From the NCBI GenBank assembly GCA_903813345.2, contig CAIIXF020000007.1, forward strand, positions 15,422,714 through 15,486,713: DNA of 64,000 bases. Direction: 5' to 3'. Positions 36,040 through 48,072 of this stretch are shown here, in pieces. The DNA is from Owenia fusiformis (taxonomy: Eukaryota; Annelida; Polychaeta; Sabellida; Oweniidae). The notes beneath the pieces were generated by a model that saw only the letters and a program-made list of their open reading frames with translations, made no database searches and had not been told where the DNA came from. The position numbers were made by a program, and so were the translations under genes. The stretch's first letter is position 1; the number at the start of each line of letters is the position of its first letter.

Positions 36040-36875
36040 CAAAAAAGATCCTCATTTATCCTGGGACCTGGTACTTCATTATACTGATCAAACTAGTTAA
36101 CATTTTGTTTATTCTTTGACCATAAATATTACAATAAAACACCATGTATGATATACCTTTATCAGGTCCTTGAAAATAAATAAAACTGAATTATTTTTAC
36201 TTGAGCTAATCTATATACTATTCATTTTACAGATAAATATTGATTTAAACAATTAAAGTCCTATGATAGGATCTTCCCCTTGAAACTCATATTTTCCTGC
36301 TCAATTCAAAGTTGCCTCACCAATTTCATTTTGCCTCACCTAGTTCTTGATTCTATCTATGACTCCGATTAGTTAAATAATATCATTAGTAAAAAACAAT
36401 TACCCATAGTTTGTTCTGCATGCTAGATAATGGAAATAGATTTGTATTGATTTTGATCAGGTTAACCTCTAAAGTGATTTATTATCTGACAATTATACAC
36501 TTACATGCAATGGAAATCAATTGAATTTTTTAAAAACACTGATAATTTAAACAGATATTTCAATAAGTGGTGAAAACAAACTGATTTGTTGAAATTAAAT
36601 ATCATCGCAATAGATTTGTAATGTAGCATTTAATCTTCACAGAAAAATATTCTCATGGCAACCTCAATTTATTACAGTGCGAGGAATGATTCACTTATTT
36701 AAAATTCATATTTTGTAACATCTGTATGTGAGAAAAATGGAAAAGTCACTATCTCACTCCACATATGTAAGTGCTAATATGCAGTTTCATTGCAGAGTTA
36801 CTGTATGTTATAATAATCTAAAAAACAATATCATTACAAATCATTTTATTGGATGTATAAACTTATTCCCGAGAC
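36040..36875. other. spacer upstream of the fucosyltransferase exon, nothing recognised
   Basis: AT-rich sequence that should include the intron upstream of the known fucosyltransferase exon. No first exon with a start codon and an in-phase donor was convincing. Confidence 0.4.
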
Positions 36876-36957
36876 ATTGTATTCTTAAAGAACACATTCT
36901 ACAAGTTGACTGTGCAGTGTACCCATGTTCTTGTGCAAAGAATACACATTACATTAC

Positions 36958-37681
36958 CTCGAACATTGTTATAAGTAAACTTATGCTTTTATGGCAACTT
37001 TTATCTTTACCATTTCCAAGTATTTACAAGAAACTTATCATTTTACGCCTCCTTAGTGCAACATACGAAGATCTCAACAAATTTTCTCCTATAGGGAATT
37101 GTATTAAGATGGCAAAAGCATATCAGCTAGATGAAATGGTCTATGAAATGTTTAATGGACACGTCTATTCAAAGTTACAGTGGAAAAATATTGTGAAGAG
37201 TAAGGTACATTTATTTGAATTACGTAACTGGCAAATTGAATGTATATTGTCAAGAAAATTGCCATTGTTCAGAATAGTAACCCATGACATCCAGCCTATA
37301 ATATGGTGGAAGGTAGCTAAATTAGATCCTAGAATTTTGAAGTGTTGCAGGACGGTGGTTAAACTACTGTTGGGAGAAGGAAACATAATGATTAATGTCA
37401 ATAGGTGGTCTAACGGAAAAATTTCTGTATTATGTAAAATGTGCTATAATGAACCAGAAACACTATCACACATGATACTGGACTGTGAAGGTCATGATGC
37501 TTTAAGATCTAATATTTTGGAAATTGTACATAATATCTTCAAACCAGCACGAAATTATCCAAAAGAGATGATTCTTGGAGCAATTTTTGGTGCAGGGGAG
37601 ATATTTGATGTCGAGGAATATAAGCAAATTGCTGTTTACATCCATAAAATGTACATAAATAGACCAGAGTCTGGTCTGTAA
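36958..37681 (+). pseudogene. LINE ORF2 C-terminal fragment
   Basis: An uninterrupted frame (open from 36728 but LINE-like only from about 36958) encodes LMLLWQLLSLPFPSIYKKL, DLNKFSPIGNCIKMAKAYQL, KSKVHLFELRNWQIECI and a terminal zinc-knuckle CKMCYNEPETLSHMILDC (C-x2-C-x8-H-x4-C), as at the C-terminus of many non-LTR ORF2 proteins. Endonuclease and RT domains are absent, so it cannot move by itself. Confidence 0.85.
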
Positions 37682-37799
37682 CTATAATTAAATTGCATAT
37701 CATATACATATGTTATAATTGTAACTAAATAATGTAAAATTTATTTAAACACATCAAATATGGTGGATAAAATAAATAAATAAAAAAAAAAAAAAAAAA
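36958..37799 (+). mobile_element. 5'-truncated LINE with poly-A tail inserted into the minisatellite
   Basis: About 840 bp representing the 3' end of a non-LTR retrotransposon: the ORF2 C-terminus, a stop at 37681, a short 3' UTR and a TAAATAAATAAA(A)18 tail ending at 37799. The 5' boundary is placed where minisatellite sequence (TTCTTGTGCAAAGAATACAC ATTACATTACC) gives way to unique coding sequence. It belongs to a related but different lineage from the LINE at 15-17 kb. Its single open frame suggests a fairly recent insertion. Confidence 0.88.
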
Positions 37800-40700
37800 G
37801 GTGATCATGGTCTTGTGCAAAGAACACACATTCATTACAAGGTGCTCTTATGCAAAAACAAACAATCCTTACAGGGTGATATATTGTACTCTTGTGTAAA
37901 AGACTCATTACATGATGATTGTGCTCTTGTGCAAAAACAAAGATTCATTCCAAGTTATTGTGCTCTTGTGCAAAGAACACACATGTTCAAGTATTATAAG
38001 GTGATTGTGCTTTTGTGCAAAAATGCACAGTCATTACAGGGTGATCGTACTCTTGTGCAAAGAACACACACTCATTACAGGTTGGTTGTGGCTTTGTGCA
38101 AAGAAAACCCTCGTTTAATGGTAATTGTGCTCTTGTGAAAAAATACAGTCATTAAAAGATGACTATGCACTTGTGCAAAGAACACATAAGTTGACAAATA
38201 AGTTGATTGTGCTATTGTGTAGAGATCACACACTCGTTTCAGGGTAATTGTCCTCTTGTGCAAAATAAACTCCTTACATGGTCACCGTACTCTTGTGTAA
38301 AGAACACACATTCATTACAGGGTGATTGCGCTCTTGTGCAAAGAACTCACACTCGTTACAGGGGCTTGTGTTCTTGTGCAAAGAACATACACTCGTTACA
38401 GGGTAATTATGCACAATCACACACTCGTTGCAGGTTGGTTGTGGTCTTGTGCAAAGAACACACAGTCAATCCAGGGGGTTTGTTATAGGTTGGTTGTTTC
38501 CTTGTGCAAAAATGCACGTTCATTACAGGTTGGTTGTGGCTTTGTGCGAAGGAAACACTCGTTTAATTGTAATTGTGCTCTTGTGAAAAAATACAGTCAT
38601 AAAAAGATGACCATACACTTGTGCAAAGAACACACATCCATCATACGTTGATTGTGCTATTGTGTAGAGATCACACACTCGTTTCAGGGTAATTGTCCTC
38701 TTGTGCAAAATAAACTCCTTACATGGTCACCGTACTCTTGTGTAAAGAACACACTCATTACAGGGTGATTGTGTTCTTGTGCAAATAACACACATTCATT
38801 ACAAGATGATCGTTCTCTTGTGTAAAGAACACACACTCATTACAGGGTGATTGTGCTCGTGTGTAAAATACACACACCTTGTTGAAAAACTCACACTCCT
38901 TACAGGGTGATTGTGCTCTTGTGCAACGAACACACACTCATAACAGGGTGATTGCGCTCTTGTGCAAATAACACACATTCATTACAAGGTGATTGTGCTC
39001 TTATGCAAAAACATACACTCCTTACGGGGTGATCGTAGTCTTGTGTTAAGAACACACACTCATTACAGGGTGATTGTGCTCGTGTGTAAAATACACACAC
39101 CTTGTTGAAAAACTCACACTCCTTACAGGGTGATTGTGCTCTTGTGCAACGAACACACACTCATAACAGGGTGATTGCGCTCTTGTGCAAAAACACACAT
39201 TCATTAAAAGGTGATTGTGCTCTTATACAAAAACATACACTCCTTACAGGGTGATCGTTCTCTTGTGTAAAGAACACACTCCTTACAGGGTGATCGTACT
39301 CTTGTGTAAAGAACACACACTCCTTACAGGGTGATTGTGCTCTTGTGTAACGAACACACACTCATTACAGGGTGATTGCGCTATTGTGAAAATAACTCAC
39401 TTGTTACAGGGGGGTTGTTGTTTTGTGCAACGAACATACACTCTTAACAGGGTAATTATGCACAATCACACACTCGTTACAGGTTTGTTGTGGTCTTGTA
39501 CAAAGAACACACACTCGTTTAAATGTTGGTTATGGTCCTGTGCAAAGAACACTCACTCGTTTAAGGGTAATTGTGCTATTGTGAAAAAATGCACTCATTC
39601 CAAGATGATCGTGCTCTTGTGCAAAGAATACAAATTCATTATAAGGTGATCGTGCTCTTGTGTAGAGAACACACAATCGTTACAGGGTAATTGTGCGCTC
39701 GTGCAAAAGAACACACACTCCTGTGATCTTATGTAAAGAACACGCTCGTTACAGGGTGATTGTGTTTTGTGCAAAGAACACACACTAGTTACAGGGTGAT
39801 TATGCACAATCACACACTCGTTACGGGTTAGTTGTGGTCTTGTGCAAAGAATGCTCACTCATTCCAGGGGGGTTGTTTTCTTGTGCAACGAACACCCACT
39901 CGTTACAGACTGGTTGTGGTTTTGTGCAGGATACGCATCCGTAACAGGGTAATTGTGCACTTGTGATAAAAATGCAGTCATTACAAGATGAACATGCTCT
40001 TGGGCAAAAGACACACTCTTTACAGGGTGATCGTGCTCTTGTGCAAAACGCACACTCGTCACAGGAGTGATCGTGTTCTTGTGCAAAAACATGTAATCTT
40101 ATGTAAAGAACAGACACTCATTACAGGGTGATTGTGCTCTTGTGCAACAACACACACTCCTTACAAGGTGGTCATACTCTTGTATAAAGGACACATGTTC
40201 CATTGTGCAAAAACACACACTCCTTTCAGAGTGATTGTGTTGTGCAAAAACATAAACTCCTTACAGGGTGATCGTGCTCTTGCTTATACGTAAAGAATAG
40301 ACACTCATTGCAATTTAATTGTGCTCAAACTCGTTATAGGGGGTCGTGTTCTTGTGCAAAGAACACACACTCAAACAGGGTGGTTGTGGTCATTTGTAAA
40401 TAACACTCACTCATCCGTCCCAGGGTGGTTGTGTTTTTGTGCAAAGAACACACACTAGTTACAGGGGGTTTTGGTCTTGTACAAAGAACACACACTCGTA
40501 ACAGGATGGTTTCATTGTTTGTCAAAGAACACACACTCGTTACAGGGTGGTTATGTTCTTGTGTGAAGGTGACGCACTTGAATTAGAGGGTTATTGTCTT
40601 CTTGGGCAAAAAACACACACTCATTACAGGTGATTTTGCTCTTGTGCAAATGACACACGCTTGTTTCAGGGTGACTGGGCGCTTGTGTGAAGAACACGCA

Positions 40701-40930
40701 CACCACACATTACAAGTGATTTTCTCTTGGGTAGAGAACAGCTAATTCTTAAAGGGTGGTTGTGTTCTTATCCAAAGAACATACAATTATTACATCGTGG
40801 TTGAGGTTTCTTGCAATCGGAACACACATTCACTCTAATCATAGGGCTATTGTGCTCTTGTACGAAGAATGCACATGTGTTAGGAAGTCATTGTGCTTGT
40901 ATGCAATGAACACATACTAATTCATCAATC

Positions 40931-41855
40931 ATCGTTCTTTCATACATCGTCACTGTCCAAAATCAGGTATATCTGTATGTACAGTATATAGTTGGTCATT
41001 TATTCATTCCATTCTACATTTCATTTTTCAATTCCATTGTAGATTGGCATTCTATGATATATGGGTTACAGTATCAGAAGTGATTTAGATACTCCTTATA
41101 TGTTGTGTATTGAAACAACAAACATAGATAAAGGGGGGGGGGGTGATTTAGTTAATATTTCCATGTTTTATTTGGTGGTTGTGCTAGCTAAAATAATAAA
41201 GTAAACCCTTGAACCCTACACCTGTACCGACATTAGTTTAAATTACTGTATTGTGCTCACATTCTAACTCAGATGTTTGATCTCAACTACATATGTAACC
41301 AACCCACTCACAAACTTACGCGGCTGATTGTGCTCGTGTTGAGATAAAAAAAATCATTTCAAGTCAGGTTTCTCATTTTGTAAGAGATCTGGATATCACA
41401 CCCAAGTACACATCAGAGGATTGATGTTCTCCTTGAAACACTATCTGGTTATAAGGGGATCTGCTGATGTGCAAAAGACATTTACCAGGACACAATGAAA
41501 AGATTACACAACCAGTAGTTGACATAGTCAATACTGAAAGGGTATAACTGTGCTCAACATCAATAACTGGTAATAGTGGACAGCTAGGAACTTGCGGGGG
41601 ACACATCATTACAGATTTGTATGCTCATATGTAAATAAAGACATATAATTATTGTAGTACAGCAGTTGCATAATGATCATATGAGAGGAACACAATCATA
41701 AATTGTAAGTAGATTCATTGTGTTTTGCTCCTTGATTGACTGATTGTGCTTGAAAGCCCATGTTCTGACAGTGATACTGATAATACTGAATACTGTGCTA
41801 ATTGACCACAATTTGTAATGTGTTAAATACATTATGGATGGCATCCAGAGCTATA
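40931..41855. other. spacer, nothing recognised
   Basis: Sequence after the minisatellite, with an 11-base G run at 41133-41143. Isolated words (TTGTGCTCGTGTT, ATTGTGCTTG) may be the last eroded minisatellite units. No gene is seen. Confidence 0.4.
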
Positions 41856-41859
41856 AAAG

Positions 41860-42126
41860 CATGTTGCGAATGCGATGTAGGAGTTTTTATTACGTTTGCG
41901 CTGGTCAATAAGGGGAGTATAAATAGTACGAACGAGTAAAAACTGAAATTACGGACCGTTCGTTGAATTGATGCATGTAAGCGTGAAAGTAGGTCAATCA
42001 AATGCAAAGTCTGTAAAACTTTCGCGGAAGTGTTTTCGAACCATTTTAAGGAGTATTTTCGAATATAATACTGAGTAAAACTAATGCAAACTCTTAATGG
42101 AAGACTATCGAAGCAGAGTGTGTATG
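41860..42126 (+). promoter_or_regulatory. candidate promoter and non-coding first exon of the SESTD1-like gene
   Basis: A CpG-bearing island in otherwise AT-rich DNA (CGAATGCGATG, TTACGTTTGCG, GTACGAACGAG, TTCGCGGAAG). It ends in a strong donor TGTATG|GTAAGTTC at 42127. The next acceptor upstream of the coding start is at 48039, so this would be the first exon and would define a 5.9-kb intron. Supported only by signal strength and position. Confidence 0.45.
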
Positions 42127-43686
42127 GTAAGTTCATTTTCTTTTGTCGATCTAACACGCTGGCTTACTTTGTTCAGGTGGCTTTAGATACAAATTGAGCC
42201 CATTTGAGGAAATTGCCACCTGTAAAATTGCAACCTCCAAATTCGAGCTGTTGAATAGTCAGATTACTAACAATCTAACATTTGTAGATCTTTTCTTTAC
42301 AAGGGGAATTAAAGCAACTTTATGCATGCACCGGAATCTAGAAAACATTTTGCATTAGGACCTGTACACTTATAATACTCAAGTATAATATCCTTGTTGA
42401 CAAACTGAATCAACAGGTGGCACCTCATGAAAGCACCTGATTCTGACCCCCCACATTGAGATTTAGTACCAAGTTCACAGTTAGGTGGTAGTAAGTATGG
42501 TGTGGGTCATCTTGGCATTACCTACATGTACATTGTGCTTGTTCAAATTCTAAAATTCTGTCCCCAACGAGTCGATGTGACTCCTTGTGACTAACAGTAC
42601 TTATTGGATGCAGTACATCACTAGTCCTAGGTCTTACATGTTTGTATCTCTGCTTCATTGGTACAGCAGACTTAGTAAGGGATGACATCCAATTTACTGA
42701 ACACACCTGTCTAAAGCCAGCTGAGTTATAGTCAGAGCGGCAAGAAATTGTATTTAAAAATATAATTGAATATACATGTAATGTTTTTATACCACCTCAG
42801 ATGACCATTTGTTGTGTTATTTGTAGCTTAAGCGGAGAAATTTCACATTTGGCGATGGGATTCTGAATTATTGTATTCGTTTAAATATAAAGGACATCAT
42901 GTATACTACTTAACACATAAATAGGCTCACAAGTTCTTTACTTTTCATTTAAGTTCCAATTAATGCTGTCAGAGCTGACTTCTGTAAGCTCAGGTGAAGC
43001 AATTATTGTCAGTAGTTGTAAAGAAGGGAAGGGGAAATCTAAATGATTAAACATGTATATGAAATTAACTTTTCCCACAACTGATAACATTCAGACAGCA
43101 TCCCTATCTAAAGTTGAAGTTGGACATCTTGATTGATTCCTGCCCTATCATTTAATATGTAGATACTGTATAACAATTTAGAATTTAGAGCCATGCATTT
43201 TTTGGTTACATATTGAGAGTATAATGGGGGGATGGCTGAGGAAGATTGGGGTCACATGTTTCTACAGAGCCTTGATGAATCAGGCAAAGCTGGTAATGTT
43301 GTTTTTGTGTTCAAACATTTTAAGGTCAACATTAGCCATGGGCAAAAATCCTCTACCCATCTTAAGAAAAATGTAGGAGTCATGTATAGGCCCATCCTCA
43401 AGCAATTCACCCTTTTCAACCCTATGCAATAGTTTGTTAAAGAGAACTTCATTAATTATTACTAGCTTCTGGGCTTCAGAGTAAATACATGTACAAGCAA
43501 TGAGAGTGAGATATTACAACTTAAAGATATTGAGGATACCTAGCTACATGCTCAATTGATGATTTATTGGGGTTTTATAGAACCCTCAGGAATTTGTTTT
43601 ATGCTTTACTTCCAAGATTGTGACAGACACACTGATAAATGGTTTAATGGGGCCCCTGATACAACTAATGAAGTTCTCTATCATAT

Positions 43687-43785
43687 CACCCTAGGTGGTC
43701 TTGCATCAGGTAGCAGACCAGGGAATTGGGGAGGGGGTTGGGGGGGGGGGGGTTACAAGAGCATGATGCAAGACAACATACTAGG
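43687..43785. mobile_element. small TIR element with G-run, copy 1
   Basis: The ends GGTCTTGCATCA and TGATGCAAGACAAC are inverted copies. The interior holds a G-rich stretch ending in 13 consecutive G. It belongs to a family of about 100-120 bp seen four times in this gene. Confidence 0.7.
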
Positions 43786-44174
43786 TCTTTTATTTGTATG
43801 ATATTTGTGTAACTTCTCCATTTTTGGGTTTTTATCTTGAATCCCTCATCAGCTAGCTGATAGTAGCTACAGTAGCATAGAACTTTTTTGGGTATCACTT
43901 ATTTGATTTCACATTAACATAGAAATTTGTTGATGTGCAACCCCACATAACATAGCTTTTTCACTTTCTTATGAAAACCATGGGCTTTCAACTAGATACC
44001 TGACCCTCATTTGAGAAGTTGATTTTGGTATTTTGTATTAGTCTTCACATACGTGATACGTAGTTATATATAAATTCAATACATAGAGTATATAAAATGT
44101 TTCGAATATATAAATACTGCTGAGACTAATGTTAACATTAAAAGGTGTTTTATGAAGAGGCTTTGATAGTAAGA

Positions 44175-44280
44175 GTTGTCTTGCTCCAAGCCCTTGTGAC
44201 TCCTCTCCTTAGCTGGAATTGAAGTAGATAGGGGAGGGGGGGGGGGGGCAGAGACTTGATGCAAGAGTGGCATAGGTATT
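44175..44280. mobile_element. small TIR element with G-run, copy 2
   Basis: The ends GTTGTCTTGCTCCAAGCCC and ACTTGATGCAAGAG are related inverted copies. CTTGTGACTCC follows the left end, and a run of 13 G precedes the right end. Confidence 0.65.
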
Positions 44281-47200
44281 CTGATTTGTCAGCGTCTCTC
44301 TTCATCTAAAGCTTATCTACTTCTCTTTAAGAGATACTGGAGGCATTGGTACCTACAATAAAGTATGGGAGTTTAAAATATCCAAAATTGGGACTGAGAA
44401 AAAATCAATTGTATTTACTAGAAACATACATGCTTTGCAGGTGTATCGTATATTTATATATATTGTTAATGTGAATCACTGAAGGGGAGCAAAGCTGTTA
44501 ACATTACAATAATTAGATATTTTAGGAAGAAGTGAGTGACCATTTATACATGCATTGTAGTATGTATGTGCATGCGGTTACATTCAATCTTTATATAAAT
44601 CAAAGTACCCCTTGAGTATATACACATAAAGCTTGAATAAGTAATATTTAATACTTACTACAAAACAATTTTAACTTAAGTATCTAATATCTAGTTAATA
44701 ATCAATCTATCTTGAGAAAATAGGGTAAGTTGTGAGCAAACATGTAGGAGTAATTGATGATAAATTAAATTCAACCAGACAGTCGTACACTAGTCAGTTG
44801 TTTGATGTGAAGGAACCATCATGATATACCATGACAACTCATTTCTTCTCAGCCCTGAGATGTTTCAAGTGAAACAGAAAGATGCTATGAGTATCAGAAT
44901 GTGAAGGAACAGCTATAGGTATTCTCTCTCATTAAAGGTTCCTTGTGTAGCTTGAGAGCATCTTGAGTTTAAAGGTTTTAGTTGCTCCAACTTCATTGTA
45001 ATAACCACTTGGGATTAATCGCTTGAGAGTCCTTTAACAATCATTAAAAATATAGTTAAACCTGCATAAGTAGAACATCCATGTTACTTGAAAGTAGTGC
45101 CCTGTATGGTTGTCGCTCTACCTACAGAGCTTCAAGTTGCATTTCATTAATGGGTCAATAGATTTTGAAAAATGTTCAGCTTATGAGGGTGTTCCACTTT
45201 ATAAGTTTTACTGTACTTGTTTTTAGCAATAAAGGAATATCATCCTTGGTCCAAGGGTATTTCACTTCTTTCTACAATTGAGTAATAAATGAAGTCCTTT
45301 GAATGAAGGATGAAGGAATAATCTCATATGCTAAAATTTTGTATAAATTTACATTTTTATTGACTTACTGAATCATAAAATTAGTGTGGTAAATCTCAAG
45401 CATTATTATTACATATATGTAATCTTCTGATGTTTATCTATGTGCCATTCACTTGTGTACCTACCCCAAAAATACTTATGGATACAATTTCTTTCAATAG
45501 AATAGTCATTATAATTTTATTCTCATTCAAAAAAGGTTTCACACACAGTTAAAGTTTATAATTTTAAGAGTTTGCACTGGTTTGTAGGCTATTAAATGCA
45601 CCATAACTTTTGGAATTTGTGTGGGCAATAGTGGATCACTGGTTTCTCATATTTTAGATTAATACCAGGTGATTTTTTACTTAGCATAAACCTTATTACG
45701 TGTTAAGATTGCATGTGTATTTTAACTCCCTCAAGATATCCCTCATAAAGTATATTGTACATGTAATAAGTAGATTTGTTTTTGATATTGTTCGTAAGTA
45801 CTGTTCTCAATGATGTGGCATGTATGCGCTTAATATTATGTCTATCAAAATGAAAGTGTGATATTTTGCTGGTATCATGTTACTTTAAAAGGCGAGATTA
45901 ACACCCTTTTTACCATCAATATACTACAAACAAGAGTAATTGATTTTCATTCAACCTTCTCCTTCAGCAGAAATTCATTTTATGTATTGGTTTACTTAGG
46001 GACCATACCCAGTTGCAAATAAGGCCATACGTACAGTCCATGAATCTAATAGTTCAAAAGTTATAAATGCATACCAAAAGGCCAATACAGTTTCATTGAC
46101 TTGCTATTTCAGGTTAGTGTGATATTCAATACTTGGTGAAAAATACTTTTGTTGCACAATTGAAAACTTAACAATGCTTTAACTCTAATGTGTGTTAAGT
46201 AGTTTTCAAAGCACTTTATTCAGTTTTATAGCTTTTATAGCCACATGTTACATACTGTCGTTGCATGCAAAAGTTATATTACGAAAATGAATCTATTCTA
46301 ATTTCCATTGACCCTTATAATTCTTTAAATGAAATTGTTTTGCAGTTTTCCTGGTTAATGCTCATAGCTTGTTTTTAAAGCTGCATGCCATATGGTTTTC
46401 TAAAGCATTCTTGACTTGTAAATAATTCAATTTCACCTAAACAATTTTCCCTGTGTATTTTTAATACATGTAGATCAATATATACAGGGGAAGTTCTGTT
46501 TAATTCAAGTTAAGTCTTATGTGAGATTTTTGTTGTTCTTCCTACTTATATCCAAGAATACATTGGGGTAGGGGAGGATATGAAAAGGCTTGGTGAAAGA
46601 CTAACTCAAAACACTTATACTAGCTTCTCTGGGGTCTTTTCCCAGTGGCTTTTTAACAAGAGCAGCAATCAAGAAAACACCTTGTCTAATTCTAAATCTG
46701 GCTTAAGTCAGTGTTCTGTAATCAGAACATACTTTCTCTAATCTAAAAAGAGCCTCTCAAAAGCCATTATTTTGGCTTTATTTCTGCACATATTATACAT
46801 CTTGCCTTACTTAAATATATACTATGGGTTATATTGTCTAATCCTTGCTGATGTTGACACTGAAGATTTATTTTATAAAACATGTCGTTTGTAAGTTTTA
46901 TACACTCCAAGACAAATGAATGGTATGTCATAAGTGTATAAGTTTCAATATTATATGTTTGATGGACCAAATAAGAATTTGACTGTTGTAGAGATGATTT
47001 GATGCATAATGTAGTATTATAAGGTACAATAGAGCTCTCATTAAATTTTTGAAAAATGATGTGATGTATTGGATTGACAGCACAAAATATTGTATATATT
47101 AACTTCATGCAATATATGATATTTTGGAGCTAATAATAGGATCTGTATCCCACATGATTCTAAAAATAGCTTGCAACGGTATAACCAACATCATGTTAAA

Positions 47201-48072
47201 ATTTTACCTATTTAAAATGAAGAAAAATGTTAAACTTTGGTCAGAACTATAAAAAATGACCATGCAATGATTTGGTAGAAGTTTATACTGTACTGTGTAT
47301 AGAGGACTTATGTTCTCTAAGGATACAATCCAAATGAGTATGTATGCTCTACATATTTGGTCTGCAGAAATATGTTGACTCTGGTTTGACACTTTCAAGA
47401 AGTTTGGAATGTTGAACATACATGTATATTATTCCAACTAAAGCCTTGTACAGTATACTTGTACAAGTATATCACAACCTGAACGAGTATTTTTGGTTAT
47501 AGAGGTAGACTTGGAAATTGACAGGGGATCAAATATTTTTTGGAAATTGCTCTTAGCGCTTTTAAGGTCCCTTTTTGAAAATGTAGGGACACTTTAAAAA
47601 AAAGTCAGGACAGACCATTAAAATAATATTATTACATGTTTATAACAGACCTCCTTGTAATGGTATTTTCTTGGGATAAGAAAACTTGTACTAATAACTT
47701 TATTGATACAATTTAAAAAAGTATAAAAAGTATTCAGCATTTTAGAATGATTGTTAGTTAAATATGAGTACTTTTTATATTAACCTGAATCAAATGTAAT
47801 CGATGACTGACATAACACAGGGTTGGTATTTGGTATATGCTTATGTAACTATAATTGAGCATCTCTTGCCCCAGAGCTGGTTTGGTTTCTAAATGAAATT
47901 GCTAAATATAAACAACTGTAAATATTCAAGCCTCCAATTGCAACATTTTAGTAAAGTGAAATTCTCAGTACCTGAGTCAGCCTTTGATCAAAAACAGTCT
48001 TACTTGATTACAGCTTCATGTTCATGTTTGTATTTCCAGTTGCAAGTCATTAGGTAGAGGACTGACTGTAAG

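Larger units (their letters stand above)
36880..40930. repeat. minisatellite array, about 42-bp unit, with higher-order repeats
   Basis: The consensus unit reads about TTACAGGGTGATTGTGCTCT then TGTGCAAAGAACACACACTCAT, 42-44 bp, and I estimate roughly 70 diverged copies. Higher-order duplications are visible: a block starting GTTGGTTGTGGCTTTGTGC at 38081 recurs at 38529 (period 448), and one starting CTTGTTGAAAAACTC at 38878 recurs at 39101 (period 223). Because 42 is a multiple of three, open frames persist on both strands with 14-residue periodicity (such as CVFFTQEYDHPVRS). These are by-products, not supported genes. Two or three degenerate units at 36880-36957 lie before a LINE insertion (36958-37799) and the main array resumes after it. 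The array fades out near 40930. Confidence 0.93.
42127..48039. other. putative intron 1 of the SESTD1-like gene
   Basis: Besides two small TIR elements (43687-43785 and 44175-44280) no structure or gene is evident. Several runs of open frame occur by chance. The stretch 44300-48000 is plain AT-rich sequence. Confidence 0.45.

Noticed and set aside
35678-36119. 140-residue plus-strand frame opposite the fucosyltransferase
   Set aside because: Shadow of a strongly conserved minus-strand exon; no homology of its own.
36728-37681. 317-residue open frame as a host gene
   Set aside because: The C-terminal two-thirds is a LINE ORF2 end with its zinc-knuckle, followed by a poly-A tail. The N-terminal part is minisatellite and spacer read by chance.
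37815-40534. Regularly spaced repeats and many open frames at 37.8-40.5 kb, resembling a CRISPR array or a repeat-protein gene
   Set aside because: Units abut without unique spacers, the genome is eukaryotic, and open frames exist on both strands simply because the unit is 42 bp. No splice or start context supports a protein.
41798-42157. 119-residue minus-strand frame at the CpG-richer region
   Set aside because: No homology, and it overlaps a plausible plus-strand first exon and donor. A divergent gene is not excluded but is unsupported.
43556-43898. Frames with Gly-rich or Pro-rich runs
   Set aside because: The Gly/Pro runs come from the G-run of a small TIR element.
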